Shown here: positions 24,013 through 31,295 of the stretch, piece after piece
Position numbering within the stretch: the stretch's first letter is position 1
How the letters are laid out: each line of letters begins with the position of its first letter
Source of the DNA: Flavobacterium pallidum
GTDB lineage: Bacteria > Bacteroidota > Bacteroidia > Flavobacteriales > Flavobacteriaceae
Length of the DNA: 64,000 nucleotides
NCBI RefSeq assembly: GCF_003097535.1
Contig: NZ_CP029187.1
Location: 1,674,001-1,738,000 of the forward strand
Direction: 5' to 3'
Notes under the pieces: generated by a model
Databases searched by the model: none
What the model was told of the DNA's origin: nothing
The model's input: only the letters and a program-made list of their open reading frames with translations
Made by a program: the position numbers and the translations under genes

Positions 24013-24417
24013 ATGGATTTCAGGAACTTATACGCCTATCAAAAATCGTTTGAGCTAGCAATGGAAATATTTGAACTTTCTAAAATATTTCCGAAAGAAG
24101 AGAAGTATTCGCTCACCGATCAGGTTCGGCGATCTTCAAGAAGTGTCTGTGGCAATATTGCGGAAGCTTACAGGAAGAGAATTTATCCGAACCATTTTAT
24201 CAGTAAATTAACTGACAGTGATGCTGAAAATTCGGAAACCAATGTTTGGCTTGAATTTGCTTTAAAATGCGACTATATCAGTAAAGATTCATACGATGCA
24301 TTGTTGCTGAAAAATATAGAAATAGGAAAACTAATTAATTATATGGTTTCTAATCCTCAGAAGTTCGGGTGCGTGGTGGGTCACTCACCGAAAACTGAGA
24401 CTGAGACTGAAAACTAA
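24013..24417 (+). CDS. Four-helix bundle protein of the S23/IVP (23S rRNA intervening sequence) family
   Basis: 134 residues with the family pattern [55 protein letters not shown], followed by helices with [29 protein letters not shown]. Members form four-helix bundles. Some are encoded inside 23S rRNA intervening sequences, others (Avd) in diversity-generating retroelements. No reverse transcriptase or variable repeat is near, so this is a free-standing copy of unknown function. Its C-terminus runs into a short hexanucleotide repeat (codons TETETEN, DNA GAGACT units), echoing the long hexanucleotide repeat just upstream. It ends 2 bp before obgE. Confidence 0.85.
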   Translation: MDFRNLYAYQKSFELAMEIFELSKIFPKEEKYSLTDQVRRSSRSVCGNIAEAYRKRIYPNHFISKLTDSDAENSETNVWLEFALKCDYISKDSYDALLLKNIEIGKLINYMVSNPQKFGCVVGHSPKTETETEN

Positions 24418-24419
24418 AA

Positions 24420-25421
24420 ATGACAGAGGGAAATTTCGTAGACTACGTAAAAATATACGTCTCATCCGGAAAAGGTGGGCGGGGCTCGACGCATTTGCAT
24501 CGTGAGAAATTCATTGAAAAAGGAGGACCGGACGGCGGTGACGGCGGCCGTGGCGGCCACGTGTACCTCGTCGGGAATAAAAGCCTTTGGACGCTTTTCC
24601 ACCTGAAATTCGCAAGGCACATCAAAGCAGGACATGGCGGCGATGGCGGTAGCGACAGAAGTACCGGTGCTGATGGCGATGATAAATATATTGAAGTGCC
24701 CCTGGGGACGGTGGTGCGCGATAAGGACTCGAATGAAATCCTTTTTGAAATCACGGAAGACGGCGAAAAAAAGATTGTGGCACAGGGAGGCAAGGGCGGA
24801 TTGGGCAACTGGCATTTCCGCAGTTCTACCAACCAGACACCTCGATATGCACAACCCGGATTGCCATCGGTTGAGGCGGACATCGTACTGGAACTGAAAG
24901 TTCTGGCGGATGTCGGGCTGGTAGGTTTCCCGAATGCAGGGAAATCAACACTTTTATCCGTGTTGACATCTGCGAAGCCAAAAATTGCGGATTATCCTTT
25001 TACGACCTTAAAACCCAACCTCGGGATTGTGGCTTACCGCGATTACCAGTCGTTTGTAATTGCCGATATTCCGGGAATTATTGAGGGTGCTGCAGAAGGG
25101 AAGGGGCTTGGGCATTATTTCCTGAGGCATATAGAACGCAATTCGACCTTGCTGTTTCTCGTCCCTGTGGATACGCCGGACATCAAGGCAGAATATGATA
25201 TCCTCGTCAATGAATTGACCAAATACAATCCTGAAATGCTTGATAAGGAACGCATCGTAGTGATTTCGAAATGCGATATGCTCGACGAAGAACTCAAAGC
25301 GGAACTGAAAACACAATTGGATAAGGATTTCGGGGACACGCCGTATATGCTGATTTCATCAGTGGCACAGCAGGGATTGACGGAGCTGAAGGATAAACTT
25401 TGGCAGATGCTCAATACATAA
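24420..25421 (+). CDS. obgE: GTPase ObgE/CgtA
   Basis: Ribosome-associated GTPase of 333 residues for 50S maturation and stress control. The N-terminal glycine-rich Obg domain (about 1-158: [23 protein letters not shown] repeats with [10 protein letters not shown]) precedes the G domain with P-loop [15 protein letters not shown], switch [26 protein letters not shown] and the SKCDMLD motif. The variable C-terminal OCT domain is absent, as usual in this phylum. The ATG follows 2 bp after the four-helix gene stop. Confidence 0.96.
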   Translation: MTEGNFVDYVKIYVSSGKGGRGSTHLHREKFIEKGGPDGGDGGRGGHVYLVGNKSLWTLFHLKFARHIKAGHGGDGGSDRSTGADGDDKYIEVPLGTVVRDKDSNEILFEITEDGEKKIVAQGGKGGLGNWHFRSSTNQTPRYAQPGLPSVEADIVLELKVLADVGLVGFPNAGKSTLLSVLTSAKPKIADYPFTTLKPNLGIVAYRDYQSFVIADIPGIIEGAAEGKGLGHYFLRHIERNSTLLFLVPVDTPDIKAEYDILVNELTKYNPEMLDKERIVVISKCDMLDEELKAELKTQLDKDFGDTPYMLISSVAQQGLTELKDKLWQMLNT

Positions 25422-25571
25422 TGGCCATGGCATAATTCTGTTCCGGTACATTCAGTTACTTTACAGACGGGCTTGCCTATAATCGGTAATATCCTTATTT
25501 ATAACCTATTTGCGCAATTTTGTAAACATTCGTTTGCAGGCTGGTGTATTTTTATCAAAAATAAATTAGTT

Positions 25572-25838
25572 ATGATACACCAGCTTAAACCTTCCATACT
25601 TGTTGAAACGCCTCTAGGAACCGGGCAGGCTATTTTCCTGATAGATTACGGCATGCACCAGAATACGTGCTGGGTCGTAGCGCTGCAAAAAGATGGCGTC
25701 ATCAAACATTTCGACTGTAACGATGTGATCCTTTCTACAAATTACACTTATGGCATGAACTTGCGAAAAAACAAGTTTGTCGAAAAGCAAAAGCAAGCGC
25801 CGGAAAGTGAAAGCAACCTGAGCGTAATTGCAGATTAA
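25572..25838 (+). CDS. Conserved small protein of unknown function
   Basis: The open frame begins at 25473, but the ATG at 25572 (MIHQLKPSILVETPLGTGQAIFLIDYGMHQN) is more likely, giving 88 residues. The compact sequence with GTGQAIFLIDYG, CWVVALQKDG and FDCNDVILSTNYTYGMN looks like a small beta-barrel fold; the protein has no signal peptide or membrane segment. I recall similar short hypothetical proteins in other Flavobacteriaceae, but no function is known. It is transcribed toward, and stops 7 bp before, the convergent gene at 25846. Confidence 0.6.
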   Translation: MIHQLKPSILVETPLGTGQAIFLIDYGMHQNTCWVVALQKDGVIKHFDCNDVILSTNYTYGMNLRKNKFVEKQKQAPESESNLSVIAD

Positions 25839-25845
25839 ATTCGGG

Positions 25846-27030
25846 CTATGGACTCCCCGGCGATTTCCCCGACACCGAATCGAAATTATACGAGATATTC
25901 AAAAAACCCAGGAAACTCGATTTCTCCACGTCATATTTAATCGTAAGGGGCAGCCAGAGGGCGTCAGTAATCCGCAGGCGAAGGTCGCCATTGGCCAGGA
26001 ATGTATTGCGCTTTTCATCGGGAAGCAAATCCTTGAAGACATTGTCATATTCAGCATAAGCCTTAAACTCCACGAGGCTTTTACTCTCGGTTTTTGATTT
26101 CAGCAAAACAAAGTTGAAACCGAGGGTGCTTTTAAGCGTAGTGCGTCGCAGTGTTGCGGTAACAAGCGTATCGCCGTAAGCAAAAGTGCTCCTGATATCC
26201 AGTTCGGACGGGGCGCGCTTCCCGAAAAGGTTGCCTTTTAAGAATACCAGCCCCAAACGCCCGCTGCTGATATTTCCTTTGTCATCGGCCACGCCGTTCG
26301 CCGAGAACGTGAGCAATGGCGCCTTGGCAATCTCGTCGTAAGCCTCGTCCATCAACCTTTTAAATGCCACCATCGAAGAATCGAGCCGCGTATTTAGTTT
26401 TGGCATGAAGCCGGCCGGGAACTTATTGGTTTTCCCATATCGGTGTAACGTGTCCAGGCCTTCCTGTATCTGAAGCAAAATTGTGGGCAGATTGCCGTTG
26501 GGATTCCGGGTAATGGAGTCAATGTATTTATTGGCATCAGCATCTATATCGGCATTGAGTTTCTTATAGGCATTGAGCAAGGTGACGTCATGGAATTTCA
26601 CTGCTTTATTGTCGCGTCCATTAATTATGGCATAAGTAAACCCGCCTGTGAAACCGGTATATTTATAATCTTCGTTGAGGTTCAGGTCGAAATTGAACTC
26701 GAAATTCCTGGAGAATTTTTCCTTTATGAAATTCCTGTCGATGCGTAAATCCGGATCGGCTTCGGCTTTGATGGCAAAAAGCGTCCCGTTGAATGCAATG
26801 CTTTTCTGTGCGCCGGTCAGGTTATGGGTCGTCATTTGGTAAAGCCGGCTCAATACATCGAGGTAATTGCCGGTTTTGGTATTTTCAAGTTTTTTATAAA
26901 GTGCGCCTGTAATGTCACTGATGGCCGTGTTGATGTCATCGACCTTTGCAATGGCGGGATTTGCAGGGGCCTGGCTAAAACCCAAGTGGAAACAAAGTAA
27001 AATGAATATACTGGTGTAAAATTTCTTCAT
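25846..27030 (-). CDS. Secreted hypothetical protein with beta-rich C-terminus
   Basis: The protein has 394 residues and a signal peptide MKKFYTSIFILLCFHLGFSQ. The first half is helical and charged (AKVDDINTAISDITGALYKKLENTKTG; DIDADANKYIDSITRNP). The second half alternates polar and hydrophobic residues (LRRTTLKSTLGFNFVLLKS; SLVEFKAYAEYDNVF; LRLRITDALWLPLTIKYDVE; FLGFLNISYNFDS), as in outer-membrane beta-barrels or beta-sandwiches. No known family is recognised. It is the second gene of a unit with the small protein at 27331, separated by 7 bp. Confidence 0.65.
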   Translation of the reverse strand: MKKFYTSIFILLCFHLGFSQAPANPAIAKVDDINTAISDITGALYKKLENTKTGNYLDVLSRLYQMTTHNLTGAQKSIAFNGTLFAIKAEADPDLRIDRNFIKEKFSRNFEFNFDLNLNEDYKYTGFTGGFTYAIINGRDNKAVKFHDVTLLNAYKKLNADIDADANKYIDSITRNPNGNLPTILLQIQEGLDTLHRYGKTNKFPAGFMPKLNTRLDSSMVAFKRLMDEAYDEIAKAPLLTFSANGVADDKGNISSGRLGLVFLKGNLFGKRAPSELDIRSTFAYGDTLVTATLRRTTLKSTLGFNFVLLKSKTESKSLVEFKAYAEYDNVFKDLLPDEKRNTFLANGDLRLRITDALWLPLTIKYDVEKSSFLGFLNISYNFDSVSGKSPGSP

Positions 27031-27037
27031 GTTGCGC

Positions 27038-27331
27038 TTAGATTACGAAATAAAACAATGCGGTGTATATTGAAATCGCTGAAGTGTATTGTGCTTTGGG
27101 CACCGGACCGGTCTGGAAGGTACCTGTGAGGGTCACTTCCGAATTTCCGCCCGGCGCGTTACTGCCATGAACAATCAATGTATATCGCCCCGGTGCCAGG
27201 TCGAAATCTTTAGTGAATCCAAGGTCGCTTTGATAATTCTGGTTGTTGGCAGCGTTGTCAAGGCAGGTGATGTCTACAGAAAGCGGCAATGGCGGGATGC
27301 CATCTTGTACGGTTACGTCAAGGGTGATCAT
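27038..27331 (-). CDS. Small beta-sandwich-like hypothetical protein
   Basis: 97 residues from MITLDVTVQDGIPPLPLSVDITCLDNAANNQNYQ. Short beta strands and a GRYTLIVHGSNAPGGNSEVTLTGTF block suggest an Ig-like or C2-like fold. There is no signal peptide; the C-terminus is hydrophobic (AISIYTALFYFVI). Nothing similar is recognised. It probably shares a transcript with the secreted protein 7 bp downstream, and a long inverted repeat sits between it and the divergent membrane protein gene at 27549. Confidence 0.55.
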   Translation of the reverse strand: MITLDVTVQDGIPPLPLSVDITCLDNAANNQNYQSDLGFTKDFDLAPGRYTLIVHGSNAPGGNSEVTLTGTFQTGPVPKAQYTSAISIYTALFYFVI

Positions 27332-27409
27332 GTTATTTTCGGTTTTTGCGGTTCTTGGTTTATGTGGTAATAATAGAATTCAAACTTAACGATTTCAGGC
27401 GTTTGGTCA

Positions 27410-27488
27410 ATGCGTATATTTACCTGATTTGTATTCAGCGTCAGAATGTTGATGCCTTATATAATGAAAAACAGGTAAATATACGCAT
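27410..27488. repeat. Long perfect inverted repeat in a divergent intergenic region
   Basis: ATGCGTATATTTACCTG at 27410-27426 pairs with CAGGTAAATATACGCAT at 27472-27488, a 17-bp perfect match, around a 45-nt loop that itself contains a weak hairpin. The arms lie 79 bp from the start of the minus-strand small gene and 60 bp from the plus-strand membrane protein gene. The dyad could bind a regulator, form an RNA structure in either transcript, or be part of a divergent promoter. Confidence 0.85.
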
Positions 27489-27548
27489 AGGCAAATGGTG
27501 TTTTGTTTTTAGTTTTACCATGCTACTAACCAAAAAAAACAGCTCATT

Positions 27549-28244
27549 ATGCAGGCAGACGAAACCACTAATGTTATTGGCATCATACTTGCCATTGTTT
27601 CATTCTTATTGATTTCCGGGATTGGATTGATGTCGGACGTATTGAAAGAAACCCCTCATCCCGATAATCCGGGCCTTCCGCCATACAGCCTTTCGAGGCT
27701 GCAATTGTTCCTCTGGACACTGATTATTGCTCCGATTTTTGCATTGCACTGGGGATCTACCGGAGCAGTCACCCTGAATGATACTGGATTGATCCTGCTT
27801 GGGATTTCAGCGGCCGTGATGGTGACCGCGTCGGCGATCGGCGGGGCACAGCAAAGTACACAAACCGCTGCGCCGGTAACCACGACTACAATAGTTACGC
27901 CGGCTCCTGACGCAGTGCCCGCAGTGGGTGATGATGGCACAGTCGCTGCAGCTCCGGTTCAGGTGGCAACCACAACCACAACTACGGTTACGCCACCTGT
28001 TACATGCCTGAAGGCAAAATTGCCGAGCAAACGTTTTTGGGTCGATATCATCATGGATGACAATGGGCAGCTCTCGCTGGCACGGTTGCAGCAATTGGTG
28101 TTTACGGTGATTTATGCGACGGTGTACATCACGACATTCTTCGGGGATGCGATGAAAGTTTATCCTGATTTCCAGGCGAATGCTTACATCCTGATGGGGA
28201 TTTCCAGCGGATCGTATTTGTTGGGAAAATCGTTGAATAAGTAA
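27549..28244 (+). CDS. Multi-spanning membrane protein with duplicated two-helix module
   Basis: 231 residues with five predicted membrane segments. After the first (VIGIILAIVSFLLISGIGLM), two related halves are visible: SLSRLQLFLWTLIIAPIFALHW followed by GLILLGISAAVMVTASAIGG, and LSLARLQQLVFTVIYATVYI followed by AYILMGISSGSYLLGKSL. They are joined by a threonine/alanine/valine-rich linker of about 60 residues (TTTTIVTPAPD, VATTTTTTVTPP). The SLxRLQ and LLGIS motifs occur in uncharacterised membrane proteins of other bacteria by memory. The function is unknown. It is divergent from the 27331-25846 unit across the inverted repeat. Confidence 0.7.
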   Translation: MQADETTNVIGIILAIVSFLLISGIGLMSDVLKETPHPDNPGLPPYSLSRLQLFLWTLIIAPIFALHWGSTGAVTLNDTGLILLGISAAVMVTASAIGGAQQSTQTAAPVTTTTIVTPAPDAVPAVGDDGTVAAAPVQVATTTTTTVTPPVTCLKAKLPSKRFWVDIIMDDNGQLSLARLQQLVFTVIYATVYITTFFGDAMKVYPDFQANAYILMGISSGSYLLGKSLNK

Positions 28245-28298
28245 TTTTATTGATTGTCAGAAACTTTGCGCCAAATTTGATGAACCCTTTTTTTTCTT

Positions 28299-28336
28299 CT
28301 TCTTTTGTCTTGAAACAAAAGAAGCAAAAATTCAAG
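28299..28336 (+). repeat. Hairpin with alternative pairing in a long intergenic region
   Basis: CTTCTTTTGT (28299-28308) pairs with ACAAAAGAAG (28315-28324) in a perfect 10-bp stem. Its 6-nt loop CTTGAA is itself complementary to TTCAAG at 28331-28336, so a pseudoknot or a switch between two stems is possible. The gap 28245-28756 (512 bp) holds no convincing gene; similar sequences recur in flavobacterial genomes from memory. Confidence 0.55.
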
Positions 28337-28536
28337 CATGCCTCTTCTCGGCGACCTGCTATCTCTCAATTCCTAAATTAAACAAACTCGCCTACGGCTC
28401 AAACAGTGTTTAATTTTACGGAATCTTCGGAATGCAGGTGCCCGCCTGCGAAGCGGAATGCGGAGTGACATACTTAAGAACCACTTGATATAAAGTTCCC
28501 AATGTTTACCACTTCATAATATAACATCATACAATA

Positions 28537-28581
28537 ATGCCGCACCAAACCGCGACAGGGATGGGAGCGGCATCCTTTTTT
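28537..28581 (+). terminator. Terminator-like hairpin in the intergenic region
   Basis: ATGCCGC pairs with GCGGCAT around a 23-nt loop (containing CGCGACAGGGATGGG) and is followed by eight T on the plus strand. From memory the GCGACAGGGATGG block is found downstream of many flavobacterial genes. It lies 290 bp past the membrane protein gene, and may end that transcript or an unrecognised small RNA. Confidence 0.6.
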
Positions 28582-28662
28582 TAACCTGCTAAGGTAAAAA
28601 AAGATAGAGCAGACAGCCCGGCCGTTCGCCCAAATCAATCAGCCATGACTGCAGATTGCCAT

Positions 28663-28691
28663 TTGCCAACCCAAACTTTATCGTATCTTCG
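28663..28691 (+). promoter_or_regulatory. Promoter of the S46 peptidase gene
   Basis: TTG at 28663-28665, an 18-nt spacer, then TATCTTCG at 28684-28691 fits the Bacteroidetes -33/-7 pattern with one mismatch (TAnnTTCG). The start codon follows 65 bp later. Confidence 0.6.
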
Positions 28692-28756
28692 CAAACGGTG
28701 TAACAAACACAACCAAAATAAGACTACTAGTCACTAACTTTTCAAAATTTACCAAA

Positions 28757-30901
28757 ATGAAAAAAATTATTTTATTCTTTTTGCTGGCCTTATCGGCATT
28801 CCCGATGCGCGCCGACGAAGGGATGTGGTTCCTGATGTTTATCGAGCGGCTGAACCACCGCGACATGGAGAAGATGGGCCTCCAGCTTACCGCCGATGAG
28901 ATTTACAGCATCAACCACCACAGCCTCAAGGACGCCATTGTCCAGTTTAATGGTGGCTGTACGGCTGAAATCGTTTCGAAGGATGGTTTGGTTTTGACGA
29001 ACCACCACTGCGGATATGATGCGATTGCAGAGCTTTCCACTGCCGAGCAGAATTACCTTAAAAACGGTTTCTGGGCAAAAGACCGCAAGTCGGAAATGAA
29101 GCCAAGCTCCCTGTTCGTGCGTTTCTTCGTGCGAATGGATGATGTTTCGAAAAGGATTTTGTCCAAACTGAACGACAAAATGACTGAAGCCGAGCGCGAC
29201 AAAGCCATCGCCGCTGAAATCGCTTTGATTGAGAAAGAAAACAACGAAGGTGGGAAATACACCGTTTCCGTACGTTCGTTTTTCCAGGGCAACGAGTTTT
29301 ACTATTTCGTGTACCAGGATTATAAAGATGTGCGTTTGGTGGGTACTCCGCCGGAAAGCGTGGGTAAATTCGGAGGAGACACAGACAACTGGGAATGGCC
29401 TCGCCACACCGGGGATTTCTCTATGTTCCGCGTTTATGCTGACAAGGATGGAAATCCGGCCGACTATTCTGATAAGAATGTTCCATTGCAGCCAAAACAT
29501 TACCTGCCTGTAAGCCTGAAAGGGGTTCAGGAAAATGATTTTGCGATGATCTTAGGATATCCGGGCCGTACAAACCGCTGGATGCCTGCGGGCGGAATCG
29601 AGCAGAACGTGAAATTTGCTTACCCAGCCTGGGTTGAAGGAGCTAAAACCGGAATGGACAATATGAAGAAATACATGGACCAGGATGCCACCATCCGTTT
29701 GATGTACGCGTCTAAATATGCTTCGACCGCGAACTACTGGAAAAACCGCCAGGGAATGATCGATGCATTGTCGAAATTCGGGACTGCAAAGACCAAAGCG
29801 GCGCAGGAAGCGAAGTTTGACAAGTGGGCAAACAAACCGGAAAACAAAGCGAAATACGGTAACGTAATCACAAACATCAACAAGTTTTATGGCATGACGA
29901 ATGAAAAAGCACGCCATGACAATTACTTGCAGCAGTTGCTTCGTACGAGTTCTTACGGTACGATTGCAAGAGGAATAGGAAAACAGTTCGAGGCTTACGC
30001 CAAAGCCGATGCCAAAGACCGCGCCGAGATGAAGCCGGATATGGTCCTGATGATCGATGAGTTCTTCAAGGAAGTTTATATCCCTGCAGAAAAGGACATC
30101 CTTGCGGCACAATTGCATTTGTATGCTACAAAATCAACGGGTTATAAAATCGCGCCTATGGTGGAAACGCTTGGCGCTGCAAATAACAATGATTTCAAGA
30201 CTTATGTCACCAGCGCTTTTGAGCTGAGCATGTTCTCTTCGCCTGAAAGGATGAAAGCGTTCCTTGAAGTGCCAAATGCGGCGATGGTTACTGGCGATCC
30301 GCTTTATACCTTGTCCAATGATTTATTGACACACCTTGCGGCAAAATCGGATGATATCGCCAAGGCACAGAATGATTACGGTGCAGCATTCCGAAACCTG
30401 GTTGACGGATTACGGGTTTCCAAAATGGCTCCGATCAAATATCCGGATGCGAACTCTACTTTGAGGCTGACTTACGGAAAAGTACGCGCGCTTCCTGCGG
30501 ACAAACGCAATGATGCGAAAATCAACAATTATACCACAATGGAAGGTATGATCAAGAAGTATAAGGCTGGTGACGAAGAGTTTGACCTTCCGGCACGGCT
30601 TATGGAACTGAACAAGAAGAAAGACTACGGTCAGTATGCTGACAAAGCAGGCTATATGCCGATAAACTTCCTGACGGACAACGATATTACAGGTGGTAAC
30701 TCAGGTTCACCGGTATTGAACGGTAAAGGTGAACTTATCGGGATAGCGTTCGATGGAAACATCGAGGCCATGGCCGGCGATGTGATCTTCGACCCGAAAC
30801 TGCAAAGGACCATCAACGTGGATATCCGTTATGTGCTTTGGATCATCGACAAATATGCCGGTGCAAAACATATTGTAGATGAGATGACGATTGTGAAATA
30901 A
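28757..30901 (+). CDS. S46 family dipeptidyl peptidase, DPP7 type
   Basis: Periplasmic serine exopeptidase of 714 residues that releases dipeptides from oligopeptides. A signal peptide (MKKIILFFLLALSAFPMRA) precedes the chymotrypsin-like fold split by a helical domain. The catalytic triad is His in LTNHHCGYDAI (about residue 84), Asp in DTDNWEWPRHTGDF and Ser in ITGGNSGSPVLNGKGELIG near the C-terminus. The residue after FD in IAFDGN is glycine, which from memory is the DPP7 type (hydrophobic residues at P1) as opposed to arginine in acidic-specific DPP11. It is monocistronic, between its own promoter and a terminator. Confidence 0.93.
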   Translation: MKKIILFFLLALSAFPMRADEGMWFLMFIERLNHRDMEKMGLQLTADEIYSINHHSLKDAIVQFNGGCTAEIVSKDGLVLTNHHCGYDAIAELSTAEQNYLKNGFWAKDRKSEMKPSSLFVRFFVRMDDVSKRILSKLNDKMTEAERDKAIAAEIALIEKENNEGGKYTVSVRSFFQGNEFYYFVYQDYKDVRLVGTPPESVGKFGGDTDNWEWPRHTGDFSMFRVYADKDGNPADYSDKNVPLQPKHYLPVSLKGVQENDFAMILGYPGRTNRWMPAGGIEQNVKFAYPAWVEGAKTGMDNMKKYMDQDATIRLMYASKYASTANYWKNRQGMIDALSKFGTAKTKAAQEAKFDKWANKPENKAKYGNVITNINKFYGMTNEKARHDNYLQQLLRTSSYGTIARGIGKQFEAYAKADAKDRAEMKPDMVLMIDEFFKEVYIPAEKDILAAQLHLYATKSTGYKIAPMVETLGAANNNDFKTYVTSAFELSMFSSPERMKAFLEVPNAAMVTGDPLYTLSNDLLTHLAAKSDDIAKAQNDYGAAFRNLVDGLRVSKMAPIKYPDANSTLRLTYGKVRALPADKRNDAKINNYTTMEGMIKKYKAGDEEFDLPARLMELNKKKDYGQYADKAGYMPINFLTDNDITGGNSGSPVLNGKGELIGIAFDGNIEAMAGDVIFDPKLQRTINVDIRYVLWIIDKYAGAKHIVDEMTIVK

Positions 30902-30923
30902 CAACAGGCAACAGTCAAAATAT

Positions 30924-30953
30924 AAACCGCTTCAGTAATGGGGCGGTTTTTTT
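30924..30953 (+). terminator. Terminator after the S46 peptidase gene
   Basis: AAACCGC pairs with GCGGTTT around a 12-nt loop, extended by G-U pairs and followed by a T run, 23 bp past the stop codon. Confidence 0.8.
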
Positions 30954-30983
30954 ATTTGCTCCAAATTGAGCGCGAAACGCAGT

Positions 30984-31172
30984 GTTGTATATTAGAAATA
31001 TTGTTTTGTATATTAAAAGTACACGATTATGCATTAGAAGTACACGGTTGTACATTAGAAGTGCAGGGTTGTACATTAGAAGTACAGCACTGTCCATTAG
31101 AAGTATACCGTTATCCATTAGAAGTACACGGTTGTATATTAGAAGTACATGGTTGTATATTAGAAGTACATT
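30984..31172. repeat. Nine-copy 21-bp tandem repeat between two terminators
   Basis: ATTAGAAGTAC-containing units occur at a strict 21-bp spacing (ATTAGA at 30991, 31012, 31033, 31054, 31075, 31096, 31117, 31138 and 31159). Typical unit: GTTGTACATTAGAAGTACAC. Each unit contains the dyad TGTAC-ATTAGAA-GTACA. Because 21 is divisible by three, ORFs with seven-residue repeats appear in several frames on both strands, but none has a believable start or composition. The repeat lies in the 394-bp gap 30902-31295, between convergent genes. Confidence 0.95.
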
Positions 31173-31230
31173 TTGCGCTATAAAACATGAAATCCACGAG
31201 CCGGCAATCGTAGACCATGTCAGGATAATA

Positions 31231-31264
31231 AAAAAAACCGCCCAATACCATGGGCGGTTTTTTT
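31231..31264. terminator. Bidirectional terminator between convergent genes
   Basis: A 14-bp perfect stem (AAAAAAACCGCCCA with TGGGCGGTTTTTTT) and a 6-nt loop give T runs on both strands. It ends the minus-strand surface protein gene (stop at 31296) and could stop read-through on the plus strand. The stem resembles that of the terminator at 30924. Confidence 0.9.
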
Positions 31265-31295
31265 ATTTGTTAAGTTAAGCGGCAGGCCGCTAAAA

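Noticed and set aside
24013..24417. Diversity-generating retroelement accessory protein (Avd)
   Set aside because: The four-helix protein is related in fold, but no reverse transcriptase, template repeat or variable repeat was found nearby.
24443..24883. 146-codon and 130-codon minus-strand frames opposite obgE
   Set aside because: They are opposite the glycine-rich Obg domain, where GGC/GGA codons read as proline/serine codons on the other strand.
30984..31172. CRISPR array
   Set aside because: The units are contiguous with no unique spacers and there are no cas genes nearby.
30915..31278. Three overlapping frames with seven-residue repeats in the 21-bp array
   Set aside because: A 21-bp repeat is readable in several frames on both strands; none has a plausible start, signal or composition, and terminators lie at both sides.
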